A DNA stretch of 19,203 bases from an uncultured Sphingobium sp. (GTDB lineage: Bacteria > Pseudomonadota > Alphaproteobacteria > Sphingomonadales > Sphingomonadaceae). The notes beneath the pieces were generated by a model. It was not told where the DNA came from and ran no database searches. It saw only the letters and a program-made list of their open reading frames with translations. The DNA is taken from positions 1-19,203 of the forward strand of contig CAMLFF010000025.1 in NCBI GenBank assembly GCA_946479185.1. The letters run 5' to 3'. Below, piece after piece: positions 7,257-13,947 of the stretch (position 1 is its first letter; every line of letters starts with the position of its first letter). A program made the position numbers and the translations under genes.

Positions 7257-7820
7257 TCAACCGCCGTTGAAGTTCACCATGCAGTAAAGCATCGGGATCG
7301 ACAGCGCCGTGTTGGTGCGGCTGAAGATCATTGCGCGCGTGGCGGCGCTTGCCTTGGTCGCATCATCGGCGGGCACGATGCCGAGCGCCTTCTTCTGCGC
7401 AGGCCAGATCACGAACCACACATTGAACGCCATGATGAGCGCCAGCCACATGCCAAGGCCGATCAGCTGATAAGGCGCGGCCAGCATCATGGCCTGATGG
7501 GCATAGCCTGCGAGCCATGCAACGATCAGCCCGGTCAACACCGTGAAGGCAGCGCCCCAGCGGAAGAAGAACAAAGCAGATGGCGCAATGAATTTGGAGA
7601 CGCCGGGCTTCAGCTCGGCAGGCACCTTGGGCATGGTGGGGATCTGCACGAAGTTGAAATAATAGAGTAGGCCGATCCACAAGATACCGAAGAAGCTGTG
7701 TAGCCAGCGAAAGGTCGACTGCATGAAATCGCCATTCGGGCCAATGCCGTAAATCACTGCGAGCGATAGCAGCACGCCTACAAGCAGCACCATGTGCAGA
7801 TTGCCGAAAAATTTAGTCAT
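7257..7820 (-). CDS. DUF989 / PuuD-like multi-pass membrane protein
   Basis: This is a 187-residue integral membrane protein with about five hydrophobic segments (roughly residues 8-28, 37-58, 85-107, 114-138, and a C-terminal one near 167-183). The segment RWLHSFFGILWIGLLYYFNF and the later MAFNVWFVIWPAQKKALG resemble the membrane domain of the urate hydroxylase PuuD family (DUF989), including the conserved histidine in the W-L-H motif. In PuuD this domain precedes a cytochrome c; here no heme motif C-x-x-C-H is present, so it is a stand-alone membrane domain and urate oxidation should not be assumed. Start at ATG 7820, just after GGGGGAG. It converges with pspF and is divergent from sodB. 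Confidence 0.72.
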   Translation of the reverse strand: MTKFFGNLHMVLLVGVLLSLAVIYGIGPNGDFMQSTFRWLHSFFGILWIGLLYYFNFVQIPTMPKVPAELKPGVSKFIAPSALFFFRWGAAFTVLTGLIVAWLAGYAHQAMMLAAPYQLIGLGMWLALIMAFNVWFVIWPAQKKALGIVPADDATKASAATRAMIFSRTNTALSIPMLYCMVNFNGG

Positions 7821-7924
7821 AGCTCCCCCCAAATCTCTTAGAGGTGCGCCGAGGGCGACCCCTCTCCCAGGCCAGACTATCCTGGCCATCGGCAAGGCTA
7901 GGCCAAAGCTTGGCGCCTGTCATA

Positions 7925-7940
7925 TCAAATTTATATTTGA
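7925..7940. promoter_or_regulatory. AT-rich palindrome upstream of sodB
   Basis: TCAAAT-TTAT-ATTTGA is a perfect 6-base inverted repeat in an otherwise GC-rich gap, between the divergent DUF989 gene and sodB. Its base composition and position suit an operator or promoter element. The regulator is not identifiable; it does not match a Fur box as I know it. Confidence 0.35.
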
Positions 7941-8072
7941 GCCTGATCGGGAGAGATGACTGGAAACCGTGGCTCAGGCGCGCCATTTCGCACTTGCAAG
8001 GCCGAACGATTCGCGCGCCCGCGCGTTTCGCCTTCACGAAAACAATTCAAAACCCAATGAGGAGCTTTCATC

Positions 8073-8696
8073 ATGGCATTCAAACTGCCCGATCTTCCCT
8101 ATGCCAAAACCGCTTTTGGCGAAGACATGTCGTCCGAGACGTTCGATTATCATCATGGCAAGCATCACAATGCGTATGTCGTGAAGGCGAACGAGCTGGT
8201 CGAGGCTGATCCTGCCCTGCAGGGCAAGTCGCTGCTCGAGCTGATCGAGCTTTCAAAGGGCGGCGCAAAGCCGGGCCTGTTCAATCAGGTCGGCCAGATC
8301 TGGAACCACAGCTTCTTCTGGCTTGGTCTTTCCCCTGAGAAGCAGGAGCCGACCGGCAAGCTTGCTGAGTTGATCAACGAAGCGTTCGGCTCGGTCGATG
8401 CGCTCTGCGACAAGCTCAAGGCAGAGGCCGTCGGCCATTTCGCCAGTGGTTGGGCCGCGCTCAACCTCAAGGATGGCAAGCTGGAAGTGACGAGCTACCA
8501 TGATGCCGACACGCCAGTCGCCCACGGCGCGACGCCACTGTTCATTCTCGATGTGTGGGAACATGCCTATTATATCGATTATCGCAACGTCCGGCCGAAC
8601 TATGCCGAGACGATCCTGAAAAATCATGTGAACTGGGCGTTCGTCGCCGAGAATCTTGATGGCAAGGGTGCCGAGCGTGCCAATCAGCCCGGCTGA
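8073..8696 (+). CDS. sodB: Iron superoxide dismutase
   Basis: This is a 207-residue cytoplasmic Fe-type superoxide dismutase, converting superoxide to hydrogen peroxide and oxygen. Metal ligands fit H27 (in FDYHHGKHH), H79 (IWNHSFFW), D160 and H164 (ILDVWEHAYYIDY). The GHFASGW segment and overall pattern favour the iron type, though Fe/Mn specificity is hard to settle by eye. The ATG at 8073 has GAGGAG eight bases upstream. It is a single-gene transcript with its own promoter region of about 250 bases and a clear terminator at 8724-8760. An AT-rich palindrome about 130 bases upstream is a candidate control site. Confidence 0.96.
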   Translation: MAFKLPDLPYAKTAFGEDMSSETFDYHHGKHHNAYVVKANELVEADPALQGKSLLELIELSKGGAKPGLFNQVGQIWNHSFFWLGLSPEKQEPTGKLAELINEAFGSVDALCDKLKAEAVGHFASGWAALNLKDGKLEVTSYHDADTPVAHGATPLFILDVWEHAYYIDYRNVRPNYAETILKNHVNWAFVAENLDGKGAERANQPG

Positions 8697-8723
8697 TTGC
8701 TGCTGTTAGTTTGATACCGGAAT

Positions 8724-8760
8724 AAAGGGATGGCGCGGCGCAAGCTCGCCGTCCCTTTTT
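8724..8760 (+). terminator. Intrinsic terminator of sodB
   Basis: AAAGGGA at 8724-8730 pairs with TCCCTTT at 8752-8758, with an inner GGCG/CGCC pair, and a run of five T ends at 8760. It sits 27 bases after the sodB stop. The uspA gene on the other strand ends at 8761, so the same hairpin may serve both directions. Confidence 0.85.
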
Positions 8761-9219
8761 CTAACTCAGCCGCTCAATATCGTCACGATTGAGCGAGCCG
8801 GGGATGATCATCACCGGGCAGGGCAATGTCCCCGCATCATTGCCTGCAAAATGCGCCACCAATGGTCCCGGCGCTCCCTTTGCCGCAGCGCCCAGCACCA
8901 ACGCGGCGATTGGCTCGCCAGAAGCCAGCATTTCCTTCACCGAGGCGATCGGATCACCCACCTTCACGGTGATCGCAGGCTGAATGCCCGCCTCTGCCAT
9001 CAGCGTGCCGGCCGCACCCATTGCCAGCGCCTCGGCCCGCGAGCGCGCTTCATCCTCCATCGTCGCCTGCACCGCGCCCCACTGGACAAACTCTGTTTTT
9101 GGCACGAGCGCCAGCATATGGACGCCACCGCCGGTCTTGGCAGCGCGGCGCGCGGCGAAGAGCAGGGCCGATTCAGCCTCGCTGCTTTCATCCACAACGA
9201 CGAGATAGGTGCGCATCAT
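8761..9219 (-). CDS. Universal stress protein (UspA family)
   Basis: This is a 152-residue single-domain Usp protein. It begins with the beta strand and loop YLVVVDESSEAESALLFAAR, where the aspartate contacts nucleotide in ATP-binding members. It ends with a glycine-rich segment LVLGAAAKGAPGPLVAHFAG followed by CPVMIIPG, close to the usual G-x2-G-x9-G-S/T plus V-x-V-V-P ending, but with a somewhat altered glycine loop, so nucleotide binding is uncertain. Start at ATG 9219 (or 9216) with GGGGAG eight bases before. It ends against the sodB terminator and is divergent from the pyruvate dehydrogenase E2 gene. The usual role is survival under nutrient or oxidative stress; the partner is unknown. 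Confidence 0.88.
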   Translation of the reverse strand: MMRTYLVVVDESSEAESALLFAARRAAKTGGGVHMLALVPKTEFVQWGAVQATMEDEARSRAEALAMGAAGTLMAEAGIQPAITVKVGDPIASVKEMLASGEPIAALVLGAAAKGAPGPLVAHFAGNDAGTLPCPVMIIPGSLNRDDIERLS

Positions 9220-9358
9220 GGCCTGCTCCCCGAAAATTCTTGCGATGACAGGTGCGGGAAATTCGCCCCTGATGCAAGCGATGGCCTTGACCCAGCCGGG
9301 CAAAGCGTGAAGGTGAACGCTGATTTTCTAACCTGCAAAACGGGAAAGCCTGGCCCTC

Positions 9359-10657
9359 ATGGCGATCAATATTCAGATGCCCGCTCTCTCCCCCACCATG
9401 GAAGAAGGCACGCTCACAAAGTGGCTGGTCAAGGAAGGCGACAGCGTTTCGTCTGGTGATCTGCTTGCCGAGATCGAGACCGACAAAGCCACTATGGAAT
9501 TTGAGGCTGTCGATGAAGGCGTGATCGGCAAGATCCTGGTCGCCGAAGGCACGGACAATGTAAAGGTCGGCACGGTCATTGCCGTGCTGGTGGAAGATGG
9601 CGAGGCGGTTCCTGCGGACGCTGGCAGTGCAGCCGCCCCCAAGGCCGATGCCGCACCCGCCAAGGCAGAGCCTGCCAGCGCGCCCAAGCCGGAGCCGGAA
9701 GTCGCCAAGGCCGCAAGCGCGCCTGCCGCCGCCGCGCCCGCATCCACTGGCGATCGCGTCACCGCCAGCCCGCTCGCGCGCCGCATCGCCTCGCAGCAGG
9801 GCATTGATCTGGCCGCGCTCTCGGGCAGCGGACCCAATGGTCGCATCGTCAAAGCCGACCTTGAGGGCGTGAAGCCCGGCAGCACCGCGCCTGCAACGGC
9901 CGCAGCGCCCGCCGCAGCATCCGCACCCGCTGCCGCGCCAGCGCCGGTCGCAGCGCAGGATTTCGGCATTCCGCACGAGGTCGAGAAGCTCTCGAACATG
10001 CGCAAGACCATTGCGCGCCGCCTCACCGAATCCAAGCAGCAGGTTCCGCACATCTACCTCACCGTGGACGTGCGGCTCGATGCGCTGCTCAAGCTGCGTG
10101 GCGAGCTGAACAAGGCGCTCGAATCATCCGGCGTGAAGCTGTCGGTCAACGATATGCTCATCAAGGCGCTCGCCAAATCGCTGCTCATCGTGCCCAAGTG
10201 CAATGCGCAATTCGCGGGCGATCATCTGCTCAAGTTCAGCCGCGCGGATATCTCGGTGGCCGTGTCGCTCCCCGCTGGCCTCATCACGCCGATCATCACG
10301 GATGCCGGGTCCAAGTCGATCAGCGCCATCTCTACGGCCATGAAGGATCTCGCCGGGCGCGCCAAGGAAGGCAAGCTCAAGCCCGAGGAATTCACCGGCG
10401 GCACCGCCAGCCTCTCCAACATGGGCATGATGGGCATCAAGCAGTTCGAGGCGGTCATCAACCCGCCACAGGCCATGATCATGGCCATCGGCGCGGGCGA
10501 GAAGCGCCCCTATATCGTCGATGATGCGCTGGGCATCGCAACGGTCATGTCCGCCACCGGCAGCTTCGATCATCGCGCAATCGATGGCGCAGATGGCGCT
10601 GAGCTGATGAAGGTATTCAAGGAATTGGTGGAGGCGCCGCTGGGTCTGGTGGCCTAA
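9359..10657 (+). CDS. pdhC: Pyruvate dehydrogenase E2 (dihydrolipoyl acetyltransferase)
   Basis: This is a 432-residue E2 core subunit. An N-terminal lipoyl domain (residues ~2-78) has the lipoylated lysine K43 in [10 protein letters not shown] long Ala/Pro-rich linker leads to the E1/E3-binding domain (residues ~134-170, [20 protein letters not shown]). A second Ala/Pro linker leads to the catalytic acetyltransferase domain (residues ~205-432), with the active-site motif FDHRAIDGA (H405, D409). The opening [22 protein letters not shown] points to pyruvate rather than 2-oxoglutarate dehydrogenase. A single lipoyl domain and this layout are usual for alphaproteobacteria. The E1 genes are not in the window. 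The stop is directly followed by the next start, so the run downstream is an operon. Confidence 0.95.
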   Translation: MAINIQMPALSPTMEEGTLTKWLVKEGDSVSSGDLLAEIETDKATMEFEAVDEGVIGKILVAEGTDNVKVGTVIAVLVEDGEAVPADAGSAAAPKADAAPAKAEPASAPKPEPEVAKAASAPAAAAPASTGDRVTASPLARRIASQQGIDLAALSGSGPNGRIVKADLEGVKPGSTAPATAAAPAAASAPAAAPAPVAAQDFGIPHEVEKLSNMRKTIARRLTESKQQVPHIYLTVDVRLDALLKLRGELNKALESSGVKLSVNDMLIKALAKSLLIVPKCNAQFAGDHLLKFSRADISVAVSLPAGLITPIITDAGSKSISAISTAMKDLAGRAKEGKLKPEEFTGGTASLSNMGMMGIKQFEAVINPPQAMIMAIGAGEKRPYIVDDALGIATVMSATGSFDHRAIDGADGAELMKVFKELVEAPLGLVA

Positions 10658-11074
10658 GTGCCTGCCGGCCCTGTCTCTTCGGAAGATGAGCTGCCGAACG
10701 GTCAACCCGCGACGCGCATCACCGCCATGCCTGCCGACGCCAATCCTTATGGCGATATTTTCGGCGGCTGGCTGATGGGGCAGATGGACATGGCCGCAGC
10801 GCTTGTCGCCTCGCGGCACAGCAAGGGCCGCGCGGTCACCATCGCCGTGGAGGGTATGCAATTCCATCGACCCGTGCTGGTGGGCGATGAAGTCTCGGTT
10901 TTCGCCAAGCTTGTGAAGGTCGGCAGCACCTCGATGACCATCGACGTCGAGGCCTGGCGCCGCGCGCGGCACAGCGAGGAGACCGACAAGGTCACGCAGG
11001 CCAAATTCATCTTCGTCGCCATCGATGAAGCGCGCCGCCCCCGAAAGGTGCCACCCATGGTGCCAGCAGCATGA
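10658..11074 (+). CDS. Hot-dog acyl-CoA thioesterase (YciA-like)
   Basis: This is a 138-residue single hot-dog domain protein. The segment NPYGDIFGGWLMGQMDMAAA is the signature of the YciA/BACH acyl-CoA thioesterases, which hydrolyse acyl-CoA to free acid and CoA. The later GMQFHRPVLVGDEVSVFAKL strand is also typical. The start is GTG at 10658, immediately after the E2 stop codon, implying translational coupling. It lies inside the pyruvate dehydrogenase gene run, so acetyl-CoA or other short acyl-CoA balance is a reasonable guess but not shown. Its stop (TGA) overlaps the ATG of the next reading frame as ATGA. Confidence 0.9.
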   Translation: MPAGPVSSEDELPNGQPATRITAMPADANPYGDIFGGWLMGQMDMAAALVASRHSKGRAVTIAVEGMQFHRPVLVGDEVSVFAKLVKVGSTSMTIDVEAWRRARHSEETDKVTQAKFIFVAIDEARRPRKVPPMVPAA

Positions 11075-11559
11075 AGCAATGTCGGCTCGGTGTATTCCCC
11101 TCTCCCCTTGAGGGAGAGGGAGGGGCCCGCCGCGAAGCGGTGGGAGGGAGAGGGGGCAACCCTCTGCTGGAACGCGCCCGACAGATGCGGACAAACCCGA
11201 CAGATGCCGAGCGACGCCTCTGGGCGATCCTGCGCAACAAACGATTGGCTGCTCACAAATTCAAGCGTCAGCAGGTGATCGGCAACTTCATTGTCGATTT
11301 CGTGAATTTTGAACATCGGCTCATTGTCGAGGCCGATGGCTCACAGCATATCGGAAATGAACAAGATAACCACCGGACGGCATGGCTGGAGCGTCAAGGC
11401 TTTCACGTGCTGCGTTTCTGGAATGACGATATTCTGGCGCGCACGGATCAGGTCGCTGAGGCAATCTGGTGTGCGCTGATTGACAGGGCCCAACCCCTCT
11501 CCCCCAACCCCTCTCCCGCGAGGGGAGAGGGGCTTTTAAATGGAGCAATTCGTGTCTGA
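11071..11559 (+). CDS. DUF559 endonuclease-like protein (Vsr/restriction-endonuclease superfamily)
   Basis: This is a reading frame of 162 residues. The core, about residues 32-145, is a DUF559 domain: RARQMRTNPTDAERRLWAIL, then HKFKRQQVIGNFIVDFVNF, then LIVEADGSQH, and GFHVLRFWNDDIL. The D-x-F...E-x-D-G-x-Q-H pattern is the expected metal-binding nuclease centre of the Vsr-like fold; biochemical activity of most DUF559 proteins is not known to me. The first ~30 and last ~20 residues (SPLEGEGGARREA and PLSPNPSPARGEG) are translations of GC-rich palindromes that flank the gene. ATG 11071 overlaps the thioesterase stop; CTG at 11164 or ATG at 11185 are other possible starts. It sits between the thioesterase and lpdA and is foreign to the pathway. 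Confidence 0.85.
   Translation: MKQCRLGVFPSPLEGEGGARREAVGGRGGNPLLERARQMRTNPTDAERRLWAILRNKRLAAHKFKRQQVIGNFIVDFVNFEHRLIVEADGSQHIGNEQDNHRTAWLERQGFHVLRFWNDDILARTDQVAEAIWCALIDRAQPLSPNPSPARGEGLLNGAIRV
11098..11144 (+). repeat. Left palindromic flank of the DUF559 gene
   Basis: Two hairpin-forming repeats lie side by side: CCCTCTCCC (11098-11106) with GGGAGAGGG (11112-11120), and CCCGCCGC (11126-11133) with GCGGTGGG (11137-11144, one G-T wobble). They resemble the extragenic palindromes often seen beside DUF559 genes, and the first arm recurs in the right flank. Confidence 0.75.
11491..11532 (+). repeat. Right palindromic flank of the DUF559 gene
   Basis: Two copies of the 13-mer CAACCCCTCTCCC (11491-11503 and 11505-11517) are followed by GGGAGAGGGG (11523-11532), which pairs with CCCCTCTCCC (11508-11517). 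The hairpin has 10-base arms and is followed by CTTTT, so it also looks like a weak intrinsic terminator just before lpdA. Confidence 0.75.
11542..11545 (+). promoter_or_regulatory. Shine-Dalgarno GGAG that decides the lpdA start
   Basis: GGAG lies six bases before the GTG at 11552. The ATG at 11540 overlaps this GGAG, so it is unlikely to be the real start: it would remove the ribosome-binding site from the leader. Confidence 0.7.
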
Positions 11560-12967
11560 ATCTTTTGACGTTATCGTTCTTGGTTCTGGCCCCGGCGGCT
11601 ATGTCGCGGCGATCCGCGCGAGCCAGCTTGGCCTCAAGACCGCGATTGTGGAGCGCGAGCTGCTCGGCGGCATCTGCCTCAACTGGGGCTGCATCCCCAC
11701 CAAGGCGCTCCTGCGCTCGGCGGAAATCTTCCATTATATGAGCCACGCCAAGGATTATGGTCTGGCCGCCGAGAAGATCAGTGCCGATCTCGAAGCCGTG
11801 GTGAAGCGCTCGCGCGGTGTCGCCAAGCAGCTGAATGCTGGCGTCACGCACCTGATGAAGAAGAACAAGATCGCGGTCCACATGGGCACGGGCGTGCTGG
11901 CTGGCAAAGGCAAGCTCGCCGTGACGGACAAGGACGGCAAGAAGACTGAACTCAGCGCCAAGCACATCATCGTCGCGACAGGTGCCCGCGCGCGCGATCT
12001 GCCTTTCGCCCCGGCGGACGGCAAGCGCATCTGGACCTACCGCACCGCCATGACCCCGCCGGAAATGCCCAGCAAGCTGCTCGTCATAGGCTCCGGCGCC
12101 ATCGGCATCGAGTTTGCGAGCTTCTATAATGACATGGGCGTGGACGTGACGGTCGTCGAGATGATGGACCGCATCGTGCCCGTGGAAGATGCGGACATCT
12201 CCGTGTTCCTTGAGAAGCAGCTCAAGAAGCAGGGCATGAACATCCTGACCGGCGCGAAGCTGGATAGCCTCAAGGTTACCGGCACCGGGGTCTCGGCAGG
12301 CATCACCGGCAAGGATGGCAAGGCAGTGCCAGGCGATTTCAGCCATTGCATCGTCGCCATCGGCATCGTGCCCAACACGGCGGATATCGGGCTGGAAGCG
12401 CTCGGCGTCACAACCGAGCGCGGCCACATCAAGGCCGATGGCCTGTGCCGCACCAACGCGGATGGCATCTGGGCAATCGGTGACGTCACCGCGCCGCCAT
12501 GGCTCGCGCACAAGGCCAGCCATGAAGGCGTGTCCGCGGCTGAAGCCATTGCGCAGGCGCTCGGTAACAAGGATGTGCATCCCCATGAGATGGATGCGCT
12601 GAACATCCCCGGCTGCACCTATTGCCGCCCGCAAGTCGCCAGCGTCGGCCTCACCGAGGCCAAGGCCAAGGAAGCCGGTTATGAAGTGAAGGTCGGCAAC
12701 TTCCCCTTCATGGGCAATGGCAAGGCCATCGCGTTGGGCGAGGCGGAAGGTTTTGTGAAGACGGTGTTCGATGCCAAAACGGGCGAACTGCTCGGCGCGC
12801 ATATGGTCGGCGCGGAAGTGACCGAGATGATCCAGGGCTATACCATCGGCAAGACTGCCGAGCTGGTGGAGCAGGATTTCATGCAGACCGTTTTCCCGCA
12901 TCCCACCATCAGCGAATCCATGCACGAGAGCGTGCTGGCCGCTTATGGGCGGGTCATCCACGTCTAA
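11552..12967 (+). CDS. lpdA: Dihydrolipoamide dehydrogenase (E3)
   Basis: This is a 471-residue FAD-dependent disulfide oxidoreductase that reoxidises the lipoyl groups of 2-oxoacid dehydrogenases and makes NADH. The FAD-binding GSGPGG is at residues 11-16, the redox disulfide is C42-L-N-W-G-C47, an NAD-binding VIGSGAIGIEFASFY lies mid-protein, and the C-terminal FPHPTISESMHE supplies the catalytic H450 and E455. Most relatives begin near S-x-x-F-D-V-I-V-L-G, which fits the GTG at 11552; the ATG at 11540 would add four residues. It follows the E2 gene, separated by the thioesterase and DUF559 genes, so it is the E3 of the pyruvate dehydrogenase complex. Confidence 0.95.
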   Translation: MSESFDVIVLGSGPGGYVAAIRASQLGLKTAIVERELLGGICLNWGCIPTKALLRSAEIFHYMSHAKDYGLAAEKISADLEAVVKRSRGVAKQLNAGVTHLMKKNKIAVHMGTGVLAGKGKLAVTDKDGKKTELSAKHIIVATGARARDLPFAPADGKRIWTYRTAMTPPEMPSKLLVIGSGAIGIEFASFYNDMGVDVTVVEMMDRIVPVEDADISVFLEKQLKKQGMNILTGAKLDSLKVTGTGVSAGITGKDGKAVPGDFSHCIVAIGIVPNTADIGLEALGVTTERGHIKADGLCRTNADGIWAIGDVTAPPWLAHKASHEGVSAAEAIAQALGNKDVHPHEMDALNIPGCTYCRPQVASVGLTEAKAKEAGYEVKVGNFPFMGNGKAIALGEAEGFVKTVFDAKTGELLGAHMVGAEVTEMIQGYTIGKTAELVEQDFMQTVFPHPTISESMHESVLAAYGRVIHV

Positions 12968-12974
12968 GTCGACC

Positions 12975-13601
12975 ATGCGCGCGGCTCACCCGCTGGGCCT
13001 CGCGCTCGGTCTGTTCGCGCTGGTCATCGCGATCGGCCTGTTGCAGCTCATAGGCTTGTTCGCGCCGATCGATGAATTTCTGACGCGTGCGGCGCGCTGG
13101 ATGCACGGCATCCGCGGTGCCGGGCTGGTGACGCACATCGCGATCTGGCTGGACCGCTTGGGTGCGGCAGGCGGTCGCGCCATAATCGCGCTGGCAATCG
13201 GCATGACGCTCGCCAGCAGCGGACGGCCCGATTTGATGATCCGGCTGTTTGTCGCCGCAATGGGCACATCGGTGCTCAACTCGTTGATCAAGCTAGCCTT
13301 CGATGCGCCCCGCCCGATGATGCTCGGCTCCATCATTGAAACGACTGGCACAAGCTTCCCCAGCGGCCATGCGGCGGGCGCGATGGCGCTTTATGGCGCA
13401 CTTGCGATGATGACCCGCTCGCGGCTACTGGTGCTGGCCTGTATCGGCATGATGCTCGCCACTGGCCTCAGTCGCGTGTGGTTGGGCGTGCATTGGCCGA
13501 GCGATGTCGTCGCCGGTTGGGCCGTCGGACTCATGTGGCTCGCAATCCTTGCCTGGCTGATGCCGGGCGCTCAATCCCGTAGCGAGCCCGCCGCGTCCTG
13601 A
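12975..13601 (+). CDS. PAP2-family membrane phosphatase
   Basis: This is a 208-residue integral membrane protein with all three acid-phosphatase motifs: K106-x6-R113-P114 (KLAFDAPRP), P-S-G-H132 (SFPSGHA) and S166-R-x5-H173-x3-D177 (SRVWLGVHWPSD). There are about six transmembrane segments. PAP2 enzymes dephosphorylate lipid phosphates such as phosphatidic acid or undecaprenyl diphosphate; the substrate here is not known. I start at ATG 12975, eight bases after the lpdA stop. An in-frame ATG at 12945 would overlap lpdA and add ten polar residues. It is probably the last gene of the plus-strand run. Confidence 0.9.
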   Translation: MRAAHPLGLALGLFALVIAIGLLQLIGLFAPIDEFLTRAARWMHGIRGAGLVTHIAIWLDRLGAAGGRAIIALAIGMTLASSGRPDLMIRLFVAAMGTSVLNSLIKLAFDAPRPMMLGSIIETTGTSFPSGHAAGAMALYGALAMMTRSRLLVLACIGMMLATGLSRVWLGVHWPSDVVAGWAVGLMWLAILAWLMPGAQSRSEPAAS

Positions 13602-13671
13602 AGGGGCGCCGGGCAAATGGCTGTTTGTCGCGATTTTAGCATAGAGCGTTGCAACAATGCCGCACTGCACA

Positions 13672-13687
13672 AAATAGCGCCCTATTT
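13672..13687. repeat. Inverted repeat AAATAG-CGCC-CTATTT in the TonB receptor upstream region
   Basis: Perfect 6-base arms with four bases between. Its right edge runs into the first TTGACA. It could be a weak end-of-transcript hairpin for the PAP2 gene or an operator; nothing settles which. Confidence 0.35.
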
Positions 13688-13737
13688 GACAGCCTTTCCC
13701 GCACATATTGCTCCCAAATTGACAGCCGCTATGTCAA
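13686..13737. promoter_or_regulatory. Cluster of three TTGACA elements before the TonB receptor gene
   Basis: The direct repeat TTGACAGCC occurs at 13686-13694 and 13719-13727, 33 bases (about three helical turns) apart. A reversed copy, TGTCAA at 13732-13737, makes TTGACA-N7-TGTCAA with the second. Each could be a -35 box, but no good -10 lies 16-18 bases on. A regulator binding pattern is the alternative. This is the main structure in the 346-base non-coding stretch 13602-13947; I see no RNA gene there. Confidence 0.4.
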
Positions 13738-13905
13738 ATCGCGCTTCTGCAAGCGGAATTTAAGACGGTCAGCGCGGATACAGGACAGGGGGAAAAGCTC
13801 CACTGTCATGAATTCGTCACGCTCTCCCGCCAGGGCTCCGCAAAATATGGAGAGGGTGTTCGGCGCCGCACAAGCCGGGAAGGACGTCGCGTCGTGCGGC
13901 GCGCA

Positions 13906-13919
13906 ATCAGTTTACTGAT
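13906..13919. promoter_or_regulatory. Palindrome ATCAGT-TT-ACTGAT in the TonB receptor leader
   Basis: Perfect 6-base arms lie 28 bases before the receptor ATG, just upstream of its ribosome-binding site. It may be an operator or a small leader hairpin. Confidence 0.35.
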
Positions 13920-13947
13920 CTGCATCGATTCAAACAGGGGAATCTCG

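Larger units (their letters stand above)
11075..11539 (+). mobile_element. Candidate DUF559 cassette inserted in the pyruvate dehydrogenase operon
   Basis: The segment from just after the thioesterase stop to just before the lpdA ribosome-binding site contains only the DUF559 domain and its two palindromic flanks. No target-site duplication is evident by eye, and the borders are approximate. The call rests on context and on the shared CCCTCTCCC arms at both ends. Confidence 0.4.

Noticed and set aside
8987..9459. Plus-strand frame running opposite uspA into the E2 start region
   Set aside because: It is a shadow of uspA and of another frame of the E2 gene; both real genes have clear family motifs.
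11098..11532. Possible CRISPR-like array from the repeated CCCTCTCCC units
   Set aside because: There are only a few copies, they are palindromic and not evenly spaced, and the intervening DNA is a conserved coding domain rather than spacers.
12945..12974. Earlier ATG for the PAP2 protein overlapping lpdA
   Set aside because: It adds ten polar residues before the first membrane helix and has no ribosome-binding site; ATG 12975 is the simpler start, though not proven.
11321..12976. Long minus-strand open frame opposite lpdA (551 residues)
   Set aside because: It is the antisense shadow of lpdA, whose FAD, disulfide and His-Glu motifs are unmistakable; the minus-strand product is low-complexity and matches no family I know.
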